DNA of 64,000 bases, from NCBI GenBank assembly GCA_012861695.1, contig JAAOOA010000026.1:24224080-24288079 (forward strand), read 5' to 3'. The position numbers and the translations under genes are program-made. How positions within the stretch are numbered: position 1 is the first letter of the stretch; each line of letters starts with the position of its first letter. The notes beneath the pieces were generated by a model. The model was not told where the DNA came from. It did not search any database and worked only from the letters and a program-made list of their open reading frames with translations. Source of the stretch: Trematomus loennbergii. Taxonomy: Eukaryota > Chordata > Actinopteri > Perciformes > Nototheniidae. Of the stretch, positions 22,477 through 34,609 are shown piece by piece.

Positions 22477-23972
22477 ATAGGTCAACAAGGAAGAACAAGA
22501 CAAAAAACGAGGTGCAAAAATAAATAAATTAGTTAAACGGACACAGGTGGTGAAAACACACACACACACAACACATACGTGTTGGACAGGGGAAACAGGC
22601 CTTCTGTTTGGCTGGTTTTAGCTTATTTACCATACAGGCAGGGCTTGGTATCAAACCTCAATATTAGTATGAACCGAAGTGTCCATAATATAAAGAAAAC
22701 GGTCAAATGCCAAAAATATGATCAGACTGTGTTTTGTTGAGACTAGAGCTGGTCTAACTTGTACTTTAAGTAATGTATAAACTGGGATTTGGCCTATAAT
22801 GTATCAGAGAAGTATGACAAAATGTCCATCACAACCTCCTAAAGAATATCTTAAGTCTGACCATAAGTTTTAAGATTTACAATGATAAAACAGAAAAGCT
22901 TTGAATCGTCACATTTGAGAAGCGGGAATCAGAGCATTTTAGGGGTTCTGTTTCCTCGGAGGCGTAGTTTTGTTAAGAAAATATCTTATATCCTTAGTTA
23001 GGTGGTTTTGGTATCTCTATACTTTTTGATCCTGCCAAAAGCAAGATATTTTCATTTGGTTGGAATGATGACAATGTGATGGAAAAATACCCTTACCCAC
23101 CCATGACACTAATGGACAACAGAAGGAAAATCTGATGTGAAATATAAAATAATTTATGGTAAACTGGTAAAAACACGCCTCCCTTTGTTGGAGGAGTGAC
23201 AGAATGTGCCTTTGGACTAATGACAGTAGCTGTACATACTGTATGCTGTGAATGGGGGTTATTGGGTGTAGAGGATGCGTGGTTGCTGTTAAACATAAAC
23301 TGAAGCATCTGTAATGCTTCGGATGACATTTTGTTTACCCTGTTTGCTTTGTCCCCTCTCCTGTCTTCCAGATGTTTTTGAATGAGCGTCATACAGGTGT
23401 GAATATCATGGTGTGTTCTCTGCATCTGTGAAATGTAAATAAAAAGACAGAGACTTCACTGTCACTTTCGTTTAGTTATGAAATGTTGTGGTGATGTTCT
23501 TTTTATCATACTTTTATATCAATGATTAATTTCTAGCTGCTGGTCACACTAAATTGGTGCTCTCCTACATCAGCACACAACAATGTAGAAGGCTAATTTA
23601 CTCATTAGTGTGTGTGTGAGAAAAACTCCTTCTGGAGGGAACACAGGGATTTGGGCCTTTGCAGACCACTTTTTTTATACCACACTACAAGAAAGGGAAA
23701 AAAATATGGCCTTTTCAGTTTTCAGTTTTCATTTCATCCTCAAGTTGCTTATTTTGTCCAAAACTGATCAGCAGCTGCCTTTTTCTCCCAAAGGGGAATC
23801 TAGGCATTACCTTATTTATCATCCCACCAGTGTTATTAGTTTGAATTAAAAACAAAACCGTATAATTGCCATATAAATATGAACGTATGCGTGTGTTGCC
23901 GCATCCATTACCTCCCCAGTTTAGTGTCTTTGTTGTGTGGTTAATAACTGTGGTGTGTGTGTGTGTGGGTGT

Positions 23973-24011
<39 letters not shown>

Positions 24012-24039
24012 TGGTGTGTGCGTGTGCGTGTGTGTGTGT

Positions 24040-24115
<76 letters not shown>

Positions 24116-24240
24116 GCACCACCAGATGTCCCCATTGGCTTACTTTTCCCTTGGTGTCAGGTGCTGTCTGCTGATTTAACTAATTTCTTTATTTTTTCCC
24201 CTCAGTTTCTTGTCTTGTTCTTTCTTATTGACCTTTAGTG
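22477..24240. mobile_element. TIR element with microsatellites in its ends, copy A
   Basis: The left ~110 bases (GGTCAACAAGGAAGAACAAG onward) are the inverted complement of the right ~120 bases ending CTTATTGACCTTTAGTG. Each terminal repeat contains a simple tract: a short CA run on the left and a long TG tract on the right. The interior (about 22590-23600) has no conserved frame; a 110-codon frame at 23093-23425 is broken in copies B and C. I do not recognise the family. Confidence 0.6.
23952..24114. repeat. Interrupted (TG)n microsatellite
   Basis: TG tract with GTGGTG and GCGTG interruptions inside the right terminal repeat of copy A. Confidence 0.95.
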
Positions 24241-24299
24241 TTGTGTAGTGTCTGTTTACCAGCGTTTGAATACAAGTTATTTTGACCCCATCAGATATT

Positions 24300-25330
24300 C
24301 AGGTCTATATTTGTTATGAATATAATCTTTATTGAACTCATGCCGTGGAACGAAATTTAACATTTTTGGATGACTAAACGTGTAGCCTATTAAGAAGAAA
24401 GAAACAGAGACATCAAATAAATCAGAAATTGTTTTATTAATTCTTTAAAAAACAATTGACTCATTAACAGTTATCGACAGAATCTAATCATCAAATCTAG
24501 TTTTAAAGTTCATGTTCAATCTTCCCTTTTACATTACATTTCTACATTTCAAAACACAATCAAGTCAATGTTCTAACTAATGATTAGTAACATACATTTT
24601 ATCTGCATTACAAAGTGACAGCAATTAAACAAACATGATCAAATATGAAATTATTACAAAGAGAAGACCTGTAGTGCATTGTTAATATGAGATTATATGA
24701 CAACAACAATATTAATATCTAACATAGCACATACACCCAAATAGATGTTTTTTACACTGGGGACATGTCCACACCTGTTTTAAGATGGAGGATTTTCCCT
24801 TTTCAAAAGCACAACTTGCACCAAGACAATTTTGCTAACAAATGAGAAGATGCAATAATATGTAAATATAGAATAAACTAAATATTGTATGTCAGAGGTT
24901 GTCCCTCACGTGACAAACAGGCAAAAGGTTTTATATATTTTTGGATTATCGACTGTGTTCTAGAATTCTAACTCGACATGCAGCACAAGCATTTCACCAA
25001 TCTTAATATTATGCAGGCTAGGGGAAGGCGGTGGTAAAATAACACCTTTTAGAGTACACTGCCACCCTCAGCTAGCAGCTATTAGCCACTTGCTAACACA
25101 CTGCAATCATCTACAACATCTCAAACTCCCCTTACATTGCTTACATAACTTACGTAAACTCCCACATGTTAAAGACTGTATATATGTTTTATTTATCTGA
25201 GCCCCTATGTCCCATACCCAAAATAAATATTGAAAAAAAGGCACACAAAAAAAACCTAACAAAAGGTTACAAAAGATATTCTGCTCATTGTTTTCTGGGA
25301 GACACAATGATATGAACAACTCTATGTGAG
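24300..25330 (-). other. 3' flank/UTR of finTRIM copy 1
   Basis: This sequence lies downstream of the finTRIM stop and is conserved at 29480-30640 (inverted), 33794-34600, 44465-45526 and 58961-63010 (split). It has no coding content. Unlike two other copies it lacks the tRNA-derived SINE head near 25060. Confidence 0.65.
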
Positions 25331-25340
25331 ATCACACATC

Positions 25341-27035
25341 TCAGCTGCAGATCTCACAAAATAATGTCCATTTAGTTTTCACTGACCTCACTTGACAGTG
25401 GTTCGACCTGATGTCACACAATGTAGCAGAAGATCCAATAATCAACACCGAGTCCAGCATAGAGCGGCTGAGTGAATTTGGTCTGCACTCTGTGGAGGAG
25501 GAGGGTGATGGTTTCAGAGACGCTGTAGAAGAGAACACCTGCCTTTTGATCCAAGAAAACACCAATCCTTTTGGATTGAGGGACAGGACAGGAATGACTT
25601 TTTTACCGTTGTGTTTGAAATTACAAATCGTTTCACAAACTCTAGTGCCCAAGACTTGTCATTGTCCCGAATACACTTTCCTTTCCTGTTCTGGGAACAT
25701 CTTGTATGCGACTGCTACTGAAACTCCGAAACCACTCCTCTCCACTTCCCAGTAACAACGATTAGTCAGAACTTCTCCACACAGAACCTGAGACTTTTCC
25801 ATGAATCTGTCTACGTGTGGATATATGACAGTGGCTTTTTCACTAAGGTTGCCTTCCTGTTATCTTCAGATAATTTTATCTGCATGCTCGCTGTGTTTGG
25901 ATCCAGTTTGAGAAGATTTTTGGGGCCTGTATATTGTGAAATATCAGCTTTGGTCTGGGGTCTGGCAACAATTTAACATACACTTCAGGCACTTTCTCTG
26001 AGATCTTCATCCATTCCTTATTAAAGCTCTCCAGTACTTTACCTCTGGCCTCTGACACAGCTGCAGTCACATCTCAAAGTATCGTACAGGACCCTTGTTG
26101 ACTCTGAATGGTTTTTCAGGGTCCCTGAGATTTGACAGTGAGGGGTAGGCCTGTAGAAACTTGATCTGATCATCTGTTTGTGAGAGTTTCTCCAGCTCAG
26201 TGTTTCCCCTCAGATCACTGATGTCCTTCTGCAGCATCTCCTATCTCTTTGACCCGACTCACTTCATATTTCTGCCGGGATTTAATCTTCTGCTTCACAT
26301 CAGAGCTTCTTTGCTCAATGAGTTTGACTAACTCAGTACATTCCCTCACTGCTTTATCAGCAGAGAGATTGATTCTCCACCTCGGCAGAAGCTCCTTCAC
26401 AACTTTCTCTTCGTTCTGGATTCTCTGCTGATTTTTCAGACTCACCCCGAGCTCTTTCTTCTTCTTGCTCATCTCTGCTGCAGCTGAAACTATGTCGTGC
26501 CTTTATGTTCATCATGAGCAGAGACTACAGATAACCTTGTTATCAGTGCAGCAGAAGATTTCTTTACCTCATCATGTTGAGAGCAGATGTTCTCCTGAAG
26601 TTTCGAAGCTTCAATTAGCTTGTGTTTCTTGAATGGAACTTCATAGTGAGGCTGGAGGTGCTGCTTACAGAAAGAGACCGGCACTGCAGACAGGACTTCA
26701 GAGCTTTCCTCTTTCTCCCAGTGCAGACCTCACATACCACATCTCCAGGTCCATCATCACGGGCATCAGATGGACCAGCTTGGGGTTCTGTCATCTTCTT
26801 CTTTTTCAGTTCTTCCACTAAATCTGCCAAATGATTTTTTACCAGGGCAGGCCTTGGTTCAAAGGTCTTCTGCACTGAGGACAGCTGTATATTTTCTTCT
26901 GCTCCACTCTATCCCAACGTCTACTAATACAGCTCTTATAGCGGTGTCCACAGGCAATCGTCACCGGATCCTTCATCAGATCCTTGCAGATAAAACAGCA
27001 CAGTCTCGACCGAGCTTATGTCCTTGCTGCGCCAT
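25341..27035 (-). pseudogene. finTRIM-like gene, copy 1 (RING, B-box, coiled coil, B30.2)
   Basis: Order on the minus strand: ATG at 27035, RING (C-C-F-I-C, then CGH, then SCPQC), B-box near 26690-26760 (CEVCTGRKRKALKSC), coiled coil near 26150-26450, and PRY-SPRY near 25341-25860 (RCYWEVE-type region, GxFLDQKAG). finTRIMs are fish-expanded E3 ubiquitin ligases linked to antiviral responses. The gene is broken: the frame shifts between the start and the RING, the zinc ligand in the CGHxYC block is lost (CGHRYK here, CGHSYC in copy 4), and more shifts lie in the B-box, coiled coil and SPRY. Assignment rests on domain order and similarity among copies. Confidence 0.75.
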
Positions 27036-27601
27036 TTCACCTCTCACTGCCTCTGAATATCGAGCATGAGATTAACAATATACCAAGTGGGAGTGGTTTC
27101 CATGTAGTGCTTGATTCCAGAGAGAGGTGTTTGTCTTCCCATTACATTGTTATTACATGACTCATCAAAGCGGTTCATTTATTGACACAATCTGCAAAGT
27201 TTCCTTCAACAGTTCTCTTCTACCTCTCACTTATTGTTCATGGTTTTATATACTGAATACATATTGATGTTAACATCTTACAATCTTTCATTATTTATGT
27301 AATTTGTGTCAGCTCTAGCGCCTTAAGCAGTGTGAGGATCTCTCTATAAAGGGCCACACCCAAGGTTCTTTCACATGCCTATGTTTGATACTTAGTTCTT
27401 AGTTTGATTATAATTAAAACGTTTTTTTTTAATATATTTATTTTGTGTGAAAAAATGTGCTGTAGTTAAAGTAATTACAGGTGAAGAAAATACAGACATC
27501 TAGACAAAGAACGTTTTTGACAACGCCAAACTACCAGGGGAGATTGAAGCAAACTGAATATATAACATGGGTTTGGACACTTTAGTGTGTTTGTGTGTTT
27601 G

Positions 27602-27603
<2 letters not shown>
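27036..27603. other. 5' flank of finTRIM copy 1
   Basis: Homologous to 35705-36231, and in part to 50823-51000. It includes the shared CTCTATAAAGGGCCACACCC block (near 27342), which could hold a TATA-like element in either direction. No gene seen. Confidence 0.5.

Positions 27604-27694
<91 letters not shown>
27604..27694. repeat. (TG)n microsatellite
   Basis: Positional equivalent of the 420-base tract at 36232-36651. Confidence 0.95.
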
Positions 27695-27696
<2 letters not shown>

Positions 27697-27699
27697 GTG

Positions 27700-28802
27700 T
27701 ATTGAGTTTTATATATAAAAAACCATAATATCAATAACAATAATAATAATAAAACAATAATTTCCAATTTTAGGAATACTATTTTTTCTCTTCTGTTTTT
27801 GTTTTGTAGGTTTTATTATCATTTGTTGTGTCCTTAATGTTTTGGGATTGTCTCACCTTGTAACTTCTGAAAGTAAAAGATAGAAAAATGTGAAATGACA
27901 CAAGTTTATAGATCAGTGAGTGAATTGAATTGAAATGGTCTGCTTAACATCAATGTTGTGATCAATGGGGATGTTAAGTTTGGCTGCTTTGACGAAGCCT
28001 CTCTAATTATGATATAGATAAACTCAATCTGATTAAATGTCTTATATTATAAAATAGTTACTATACGTATCAACAGGATAAGTTGAGATTGTCAGAATGA
28101 TGGTGAAAGCCCCAAAGTTGTTAAATCAAATGCAATATGTTGTAACCTATGCATTATGATATTTCTTCATACTTTGCATTAGAAAGTTAAACTGTTGTGC
28201 AGGCTGAAAAATGAAAAAGGCTTATGATTGATGTTCTTATAAATTGTGCTTTTAAGTTTCGTTTTAAGAGAAAGCCTTGACTGAATGGAAAAGTACTGCA
28301 GGCTTTTGTTTCAGCAGAAATCACCACACCAGGTGGAATTTCCATAGACTGTTACTAAACAGGAAGCTCGAGCCACACCCACAACCACACCCACACCCAC
28401 TTATTACCGTAGGTAGGGCCACACTTCATATACAGACACATGAATCCAATGGGATCGAGGAAACCTGAAACCAATTAAAGCCTGTTGTAAATAAAGCTAT
28501 TGTTGGTTACAGGGTCATGTCCTCTTCATGCTGGCAAACTGTCAAACTAGGATGGCTTAGAATATAATCGTTATAGGGTACACATAGATCTTTCTACTGA
28601 CAAGTGAAAATGATGCTGTGAAAAAGGCCTATTCATCACATCTTTGACTTCATCATTCTGGTCACAACTGATCAGATGTGGCCGTTTTCTCCTAAAGGCC
28701 AAAATAATCGATATGATGTATCACCAGGTGTTTCCATTGGTTTCCGTTTCCCTGGGTGAAAGGTAGTTGCTGCTAATTTCCCTAATTTTTCAAATGTTTG
28801 CA
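27700..28802. repeat. Third copy of the array-unit 3' half
   Basis: Homologous to about 12950-14100 and 36660-37770. It ends abruptly at 28802, where plus-strand finTRIM sequence begins, marking a rearrangement breakpoint. Confidence 0.7.
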
Positions 28803-29461
28803 CCTTAGATTAAATACTGGTCCTGTACGATACTTTGAGGATGTGACTGCAGCTGTATCAGAGGCCAGAGGTAAAGTACTGGAGAGCTTTAATAAGGAAT
28901 GGATGAATATCTCAGAACAGTGACTGAAGTGGATGTTAAATTGTTGCAAGACCCAAAGACCAAAGCTGAGTTTTCACAATATGCAGGCCCCAAACTGGAT
29001 CCAAACAATTATCTGAAGATAACAGGAAGGCAACCTCAGTGAAAGAGCCACACTCATATGATCCACACGTAGACAGATTCATGGCTAGGTCTCAGGTTCT
29101 GTGTGGAAAAGGTCTGACTAATCGTTGTTACTGGGAAGTGGAGGTGAGTGGTTTAGGAGTTTCAGTAGCAGTCGCATACAGAGATGTTCCCAGAACAGGA
29201 CAGGAAAGTGCATTCGGGGACAATGACAAGTCTTTGGCACTAGAGTTTGGTAAAACGATTTGTAATTTCAAACACAACGGTGAAAAAAAGGCCATTCCTG
29301 TCCCTCAATCCTCAAGGATTGGTGTTTTCTTGGATCAAAAGGCAGGTGTTCTCTCCTTCCAAAGCGTCTCTGAAACCATCACCCTCCTCCACAGAGTGCA
29401 GACCAAATTCACTCAGCCGCTCTATGCTGGACTCGGTGTTTATTTATGGAGCTTCTGCTAA
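28803..29461 (+). pseudogene. finTRIM-like 3' fragment, copy 2, inverted
   Basis: The plus-strand fragment starts inside the post-coiled-coil region (GPVRYFEDV-type) and includes the PRY-SPRY domain. A frameshift and stop lie near 28920. From about 29039 an open frame of 140 codons covers PRY and SPRY: FMARSQVLCGKGL, RCYWEVE, FGDNDKS, GVFLDQKAGVLSF, and the normal C-terminal block TQPLYAGLGVY. It is the only finTRIM copy on the plus strand, and it lacks RING, B-box and coiled coil, so it cannot make a standard TRIM protein. Confidence 0.75.
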
Positions 29462-30650
29462 ATTGTGACATCAAGGTGAACCACTGTCAAGTGAGGTCAG
29501 TGAAAACTAAATGGACATTATTTTGTGAGATCTGCAGCTGAGATGTGTGATCTCACAAGAGTTGTTCATATCATTGTGTCTCCAGAAAACAATGAGCAGA
29601 ATATCTTTTGTAACCTTTTGTTAGATTTTCTTTTGTGTGCCTTTTTTTCAATATTTATTTTGGGTAGGGACATAGGGGCTCAGATAAATAAAACGTACAG
29701 TCGTTAACATAAGTTAACGTAAGTTATGTAAGCAATGTAAGGGGAGTTTTGAGTAGATGATTGCAGCTGTTAGCAAGTGGCTAACCTAGCTGCTAGCTGA
29801 GGGTGGCAGTGCCTCAGTCTGTAGGGACTTAACAAAGGAGCTGGAGGGTCACCGGTTCAACTCCCAGAATGGACCAAGTACTGAGAGAGTACTATACTTT
29901 AAAAGTTGTTATTTTACCACCGCCTTCCCCCAGCCTGCATAATATTAAGATGGGTGAAATGCTTGTGCTGCATGTCGAGTAAATCATTAGAATTCTTTAA
30001 CACAGTCGATAATCCAAAAATATTTAAAACTGAAATGCGTGCCTGTTTGTCACGTGAGGGACAACTCTCACATACAGGATCTTCTTTATCCTATATTTAC
30101 ATGTATTTGTATCTTCTCATTTGTTAGTCAAATTTTCTTTTCACAGGTCTCACAAGTAGTGCTTTTGAAAAGGGAAAATCAGCCGTCTGAAAATAGGTGT
30201 GGACATGTCCCCTGTGTAAAAAACATCTATATGGGTGTGTAGTGCTTTGTTAGATATTAATATGTTGTTGTCATATTATCTCATATTGACACTGCACTAC
30301 AATCTTCTCTTTGTAATCATTTCATATTTGATCATGTTTGTTGTATTGATGCCACTTTGTAATGCAGATAAAAGTATGTACTAATCATTAGTTAGAACAT
30401 TGACTTGATAGTGTTTTGAAATGTAGAAATGTAATGTAAAAGGGAAGATTGAACATGAGCTTTAATACTAGATTTGCTGATTAGATGCTGTCGATAACTG
30501 TTAATGAGTCAATTGTTTTTTTAAATAACTAATAACGTTTTTTTGATTTATTTGATGTCTCTGTTTCTTTCTTCTTAATAGGCTACACGTTTAGTCGTCC
30601 AAAAATGTTAAATGTCGGCCTACGACATGAGTTAAATAAAGATTACATTT
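29462..30650 (+). other. 3' flank/UTR of finTRIM copy 2
   Basis: Inverted equivalent of 24300-25330. It ends at the TTATACAG junction with an inverted hAT MITE (30654). Confidence 0.6.
29812..29881 (+). repeat. tRNA-derived SINE head
   Basis: It has an A-box-like GCCTCAGTCTGTAGGGA and a B-box GGTTCAACTCC about 35 bases apart. It lacks a clean cloverleaf and is copied at 45211-45283 (inverted), so I read it as a SINE head and not a functional tRNA. Confidence 0.5.
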
Positions 30651-30653
30651 ATA

Positions 30654-31190
30654 CAGCGATGGCAAAAGTACAGACATCCTTTACTCAAGTAGAAGTACAG
30701 ATACTCATGTTTCAAAATACTCTGGTAAAAGTAGAAGTACTGACTAAACTTCTTTACTCAAGTAAAAGTAAAGAAGTATGGGATTTGAAATGTACTTCAG
30801 TAAAAAGTACCCATAACTACCAGCTGTTTTAAAGAGTACCTGACCTCCCTTTATATTAATAGAACAATAATGTCATTGTTAGCTAATGAATGTTTCCATG
30901 CTGAACAACGGCAACATGACAACGTTTTCATTGGTCCCTCTTCTTTAGAGAAGACCAGGAAATGATGGATACACGGATCGTGTTCAAATCAATAGGCACG
31001 CAATGACTCTAAATAATAATGATCACGCCACCAAACACACATTCAAACTAAAGGAACCAGCCTCTTTGGAAAAGGTAAGAAGTAGAAAGTACAGGTATTT
31101 GTGTTCAAAATTGTAAGAAGTAAAATTAAAAGTCAGAAAAATAATTTGTGGAGTGAAGTACTGATACCAGAAAAATGTACTTAAGTACAG
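30654..31190 (-). mobile_element. hAT MITE, inverted and truncated
   Basis: Reverse complement of most of 33055-33785. It starts at CAGCGATGGCAAAAGTAC and stops at the junction with TIR element B, without its second terminus. Confidence 0.75.
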
Positions 31191-31270
31191 TAACAAACAA
31201 AACAAATTAGTTAAACAGACACACCTGTCACCAAGGGAAATTTGGTAAGCCAATGGGGACATCTGGTGGT

Positions 31271-31397
<127 letters not shown>

Positions 31398-32723
31398 TCT
31401 GTTTGGCTGGTTTATGCTTCTTTACCATGTACCAGGCAGGGCTTGGTATTAAACCTCAATATTTTGTATGAACCGAAAGTGTCCATAATATAAAGAAAAC
31501 GGTCTAATGCCAAAAGTATGATCAGACTGTGTTTTGTTGAGACTAGAGCTGGTCTAACTTGTACTTTCAGTAATGTGTAAACTGGGATTTGGCCTATAAT
31601 ATATCAGAGAAGTATGACAAAAGGTCCATCACAACCTCCTAAAGAATATCTTAAGTCTAACCATAAGTTAAAAAAGATTTACAATGATATAAACAGAAAA
31701 GCTTTGAATCGTCACATTTGAGAAGCGGGAATCAGAGCATTTTAGGGGTTCTGTTTCCTAGGAGGCGTACTTTTGTCAAGAAAATATATTATATTCCTTA
31801 GTTAGGTGGTTTTGGTATCTCTACAACTTTTTTAATCCTGCCAAAAGCAAAATTTTTCATTAGGTTGGAATGATGACAATGTGATGGACCCATGACACTA
31901 ATGGCCAACTGAAGGAAAATCTGATGTGAAATATAAAATAATTTATGGTAAACTGGTAAAAACACGCCTCCCTTTGTTGGAGGAGTGACAGAGAATGTGC
32001 CTTTGGACTAATGACAGTAGCTGTACATACTGTATGCTGTGAATGGGGGTTATTGGGTGTAGAGGATGTGAGCGGTTGCTGTTAAACATAAACTGAAGCA
32101 TCTGTAATGCTTCGGATGACATTTTGTTTACCCTGTTTGCTTTGTCCCCTCTCCTGTCTTCTCCAGATGTTTTTGAAGGAGCGTCATACAGGTGTGAATA
32201 TCATGGTGTGTTTCTCTGCATCTGTGAAATGTAAATAAAAAGACAGAGACTTCACTGTCACTTTCGTTTAGTTATGAAATGTTGTGGTGATGTTCTTTTT
32301 ATCATACTTTTATATCAATGATTAATTTCTAGCTGCTGGTCACACTAAATTGGTGCTCTCCTACATCCACACAACAATGTAGAAGGGTAATATACTCATA
32401 AGTGTGTGTAGGAGAAAAACTCCTTCTGGAGGGAACACAGGGATTTGGGCCTTTGCAGACCACACATTTTTTTATACCACACTACAAGAAAGGGAAAAAA
32501 ATATGGCCTTTTCAGTTTTCAGTTATCATTTCATCCTCAAGTTGCTTATTTTGTCCAAAACTGATCAGCAGCTGGCTTTTTCTCCCAAAGGGGAATCTAG
32601 GCATTACCTTATGTATCAACCCACCAGTGTTATTAGTTTGAATTAAAAACAAACCGTATAATTGTCATATAAATATGAACATATGCGTGGTGTTGTCACA
32701 TCCATTTCCTCCCCAGGTTAGTG

Positions 32724-32880
<157 letters not shown>

Positions 32881-33054
32881 TGCACCACCAGATGTCCCCA
32901 TTGGCTTACCTTTCCCTTGGTGGCAGGTGGTGTCTGCTGATTTAACTAATGTCTATTTTTGCATCTCCGTTTTTTGTCTTGTTCTTTCTTATTGACCTGT
33001 AGTGTCTATTTATCAGCATTTAATACTCAAACAGGTTTATATTTGTTATAAAGG

Positions 33055-33785
33055 CAGAGGTGGGAAGTAGTGGAGTACAAATACTTCATTACTGTACTTA
33101 AGTACATTTCTCTGGTATCAGTACTTTACTCCGACAACTTATTTTTCTGATGACTTTTTACTTTGACTTCTTACATTTTGAACACAAATACCTGTACTTT
33201 CTACTTCTTACATTTTGAACACAAATACCTGTACTTTCTACTTCTTACATTTTGAACACAAATACCTGTACTTTCTACTTCTTACATGTTGAACCCAAAT
33301 ACCTGTACTTTCTACTTCTTACATGTTGAACACAAATACTTGTACTTTCTACTTCTTTCATTTTCCAAACAGGCTGGTTCCTTTAGTTTGAATGTGTGTT
33401 TGGTGGCGTGATCATTATTATTTAGAGTCATTGCGTGCCAATTGATTTGAACACGATCCGTGTATCCATCATTTCCTGGTCTTCTCTAAAAGAGGGACCA
33501 ATGAAAACGTTGTCATGTTGCCATTGTTCAGCATGGAAACATTCATTAGCTAACAATGACATTATTGTTCTATTAATATAAAGGGAGGTCAGGTACTCTT
33601 TAAAACAGCTGGTAGTTATAGGTACTTTTTACTTAAGTACATTTCAAAGCCCACTGACTAAACTTCTTTACTCAAGTAAAAGTAAAGAAGTTTAGTCAGT
33701 ACTTCTTCTTTTACCTGAGTATTTTTAAACACGAGTATCTGTACTTCTTCTTGAGTAAAGGATGTGTGTACTTTTGCCATCTCTG
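33055..33785. mobile_element. hAT MITE (731 bp)
   Basis: Termini CAGAGGTGGGAAGTAG and CTTTTGCCATCTCTG are imperfect inverted repeats. The flanking 8 bases are TATAAAGG (33047-33054) and TATAAATG (33786-33793), consistent with a mutated hAT duplication. Near 33170-33350 a ~42-base CTGTACTTTCTACTTCTTAC unit is repeated about five times, and 33651-33704 is palindromic. Confidence 0.8.
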
Positions 33786-33793
33786 TATAAATG

Positions 33794-34605
33794 TAATCTT
33801 TATTTAACTCATGCGTGGGCCGACATTTAACATTTTTGGACGACTAAACGTGTAGCCTATTAAGAAGAAAGAAACAAAGACATCAAATGAATCCAAAAAA
33901 CTTTATTCATTCTTTAAAAATCAATTGACTCATATCTACAGAATCTAATCATCAAATCTAGTTTTAAAGTTCATGTTCAATCTTCCCTTTTACATTACAT
34001 TTCTACATTTCAAAACAAAATCAAGTCAATATTCTAATTAATGATTAGTAACATACATTGTTTCTGCATTACATAGTGACAGCAATACAACACACATGAT
34101 CAAATATGAAATGATTACAAAGAGAAGACTTGTAGTGCAGTGTCAATATGAGATTATATGACAACAACAAATATTAATATCTAACATAGCACATACACCC
34201 AAATAGATGTTTTTTAAACTGGGGACATGTCCACACCTATTTTAAGACGGCTGATTTTCCCTTTTCAAAAGCACAACTTGTGAAACCTGTTGTGATCAAA
34301 CGCTGGTAAACAGACACTACAAGACAATTTTACTAACAAATGAAAAGATACAATAATATGTAAATATAGAATAAACAAGATACTGCATGTCAGAGGTTGT
34401 CCCTCACGTGACAACAGGCGCTACTTAAAATCGCATATGTTAAAGACTGTATATATGTTTTATTTATCTGAGCCCCTATGTCCCATCCCAAAATAAATAT
34501 TGAAAAAAAGGCACACAAAAAAACCTAACAAAAGGTTACAAAAGATATTCTGCTCATTGTTTTCTGGGAGACACAATGATATGAACAACTCTATGTGAGA
34601 TCACA
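33794..34605 (-). other. 3' flank/UTR of finTRIM copy 3
   Basis: Homologous to 24330-25330 but shortened between about 34430 and 34440. No gene. Confidence 0.6.
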
Positions 34606-34609
34606 CATC

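Noticed and set aside
23093..23425. 110-codon minus-strand frame starting MQRTHHDIHTC
   Set aside because: The homologous positions in copies B (about 31880-32240) and C (about 56810-57000) carry indels that destroy the frame, so it is not under coding constraint.
29812..29881. Functional tRNA gene
   Set aside because: It has a B-box, but I could not fold a proper cloverleaf with acceptor stem and anticodon loop. The segment is copied within finTRIM flanks, as a SINE head would be.
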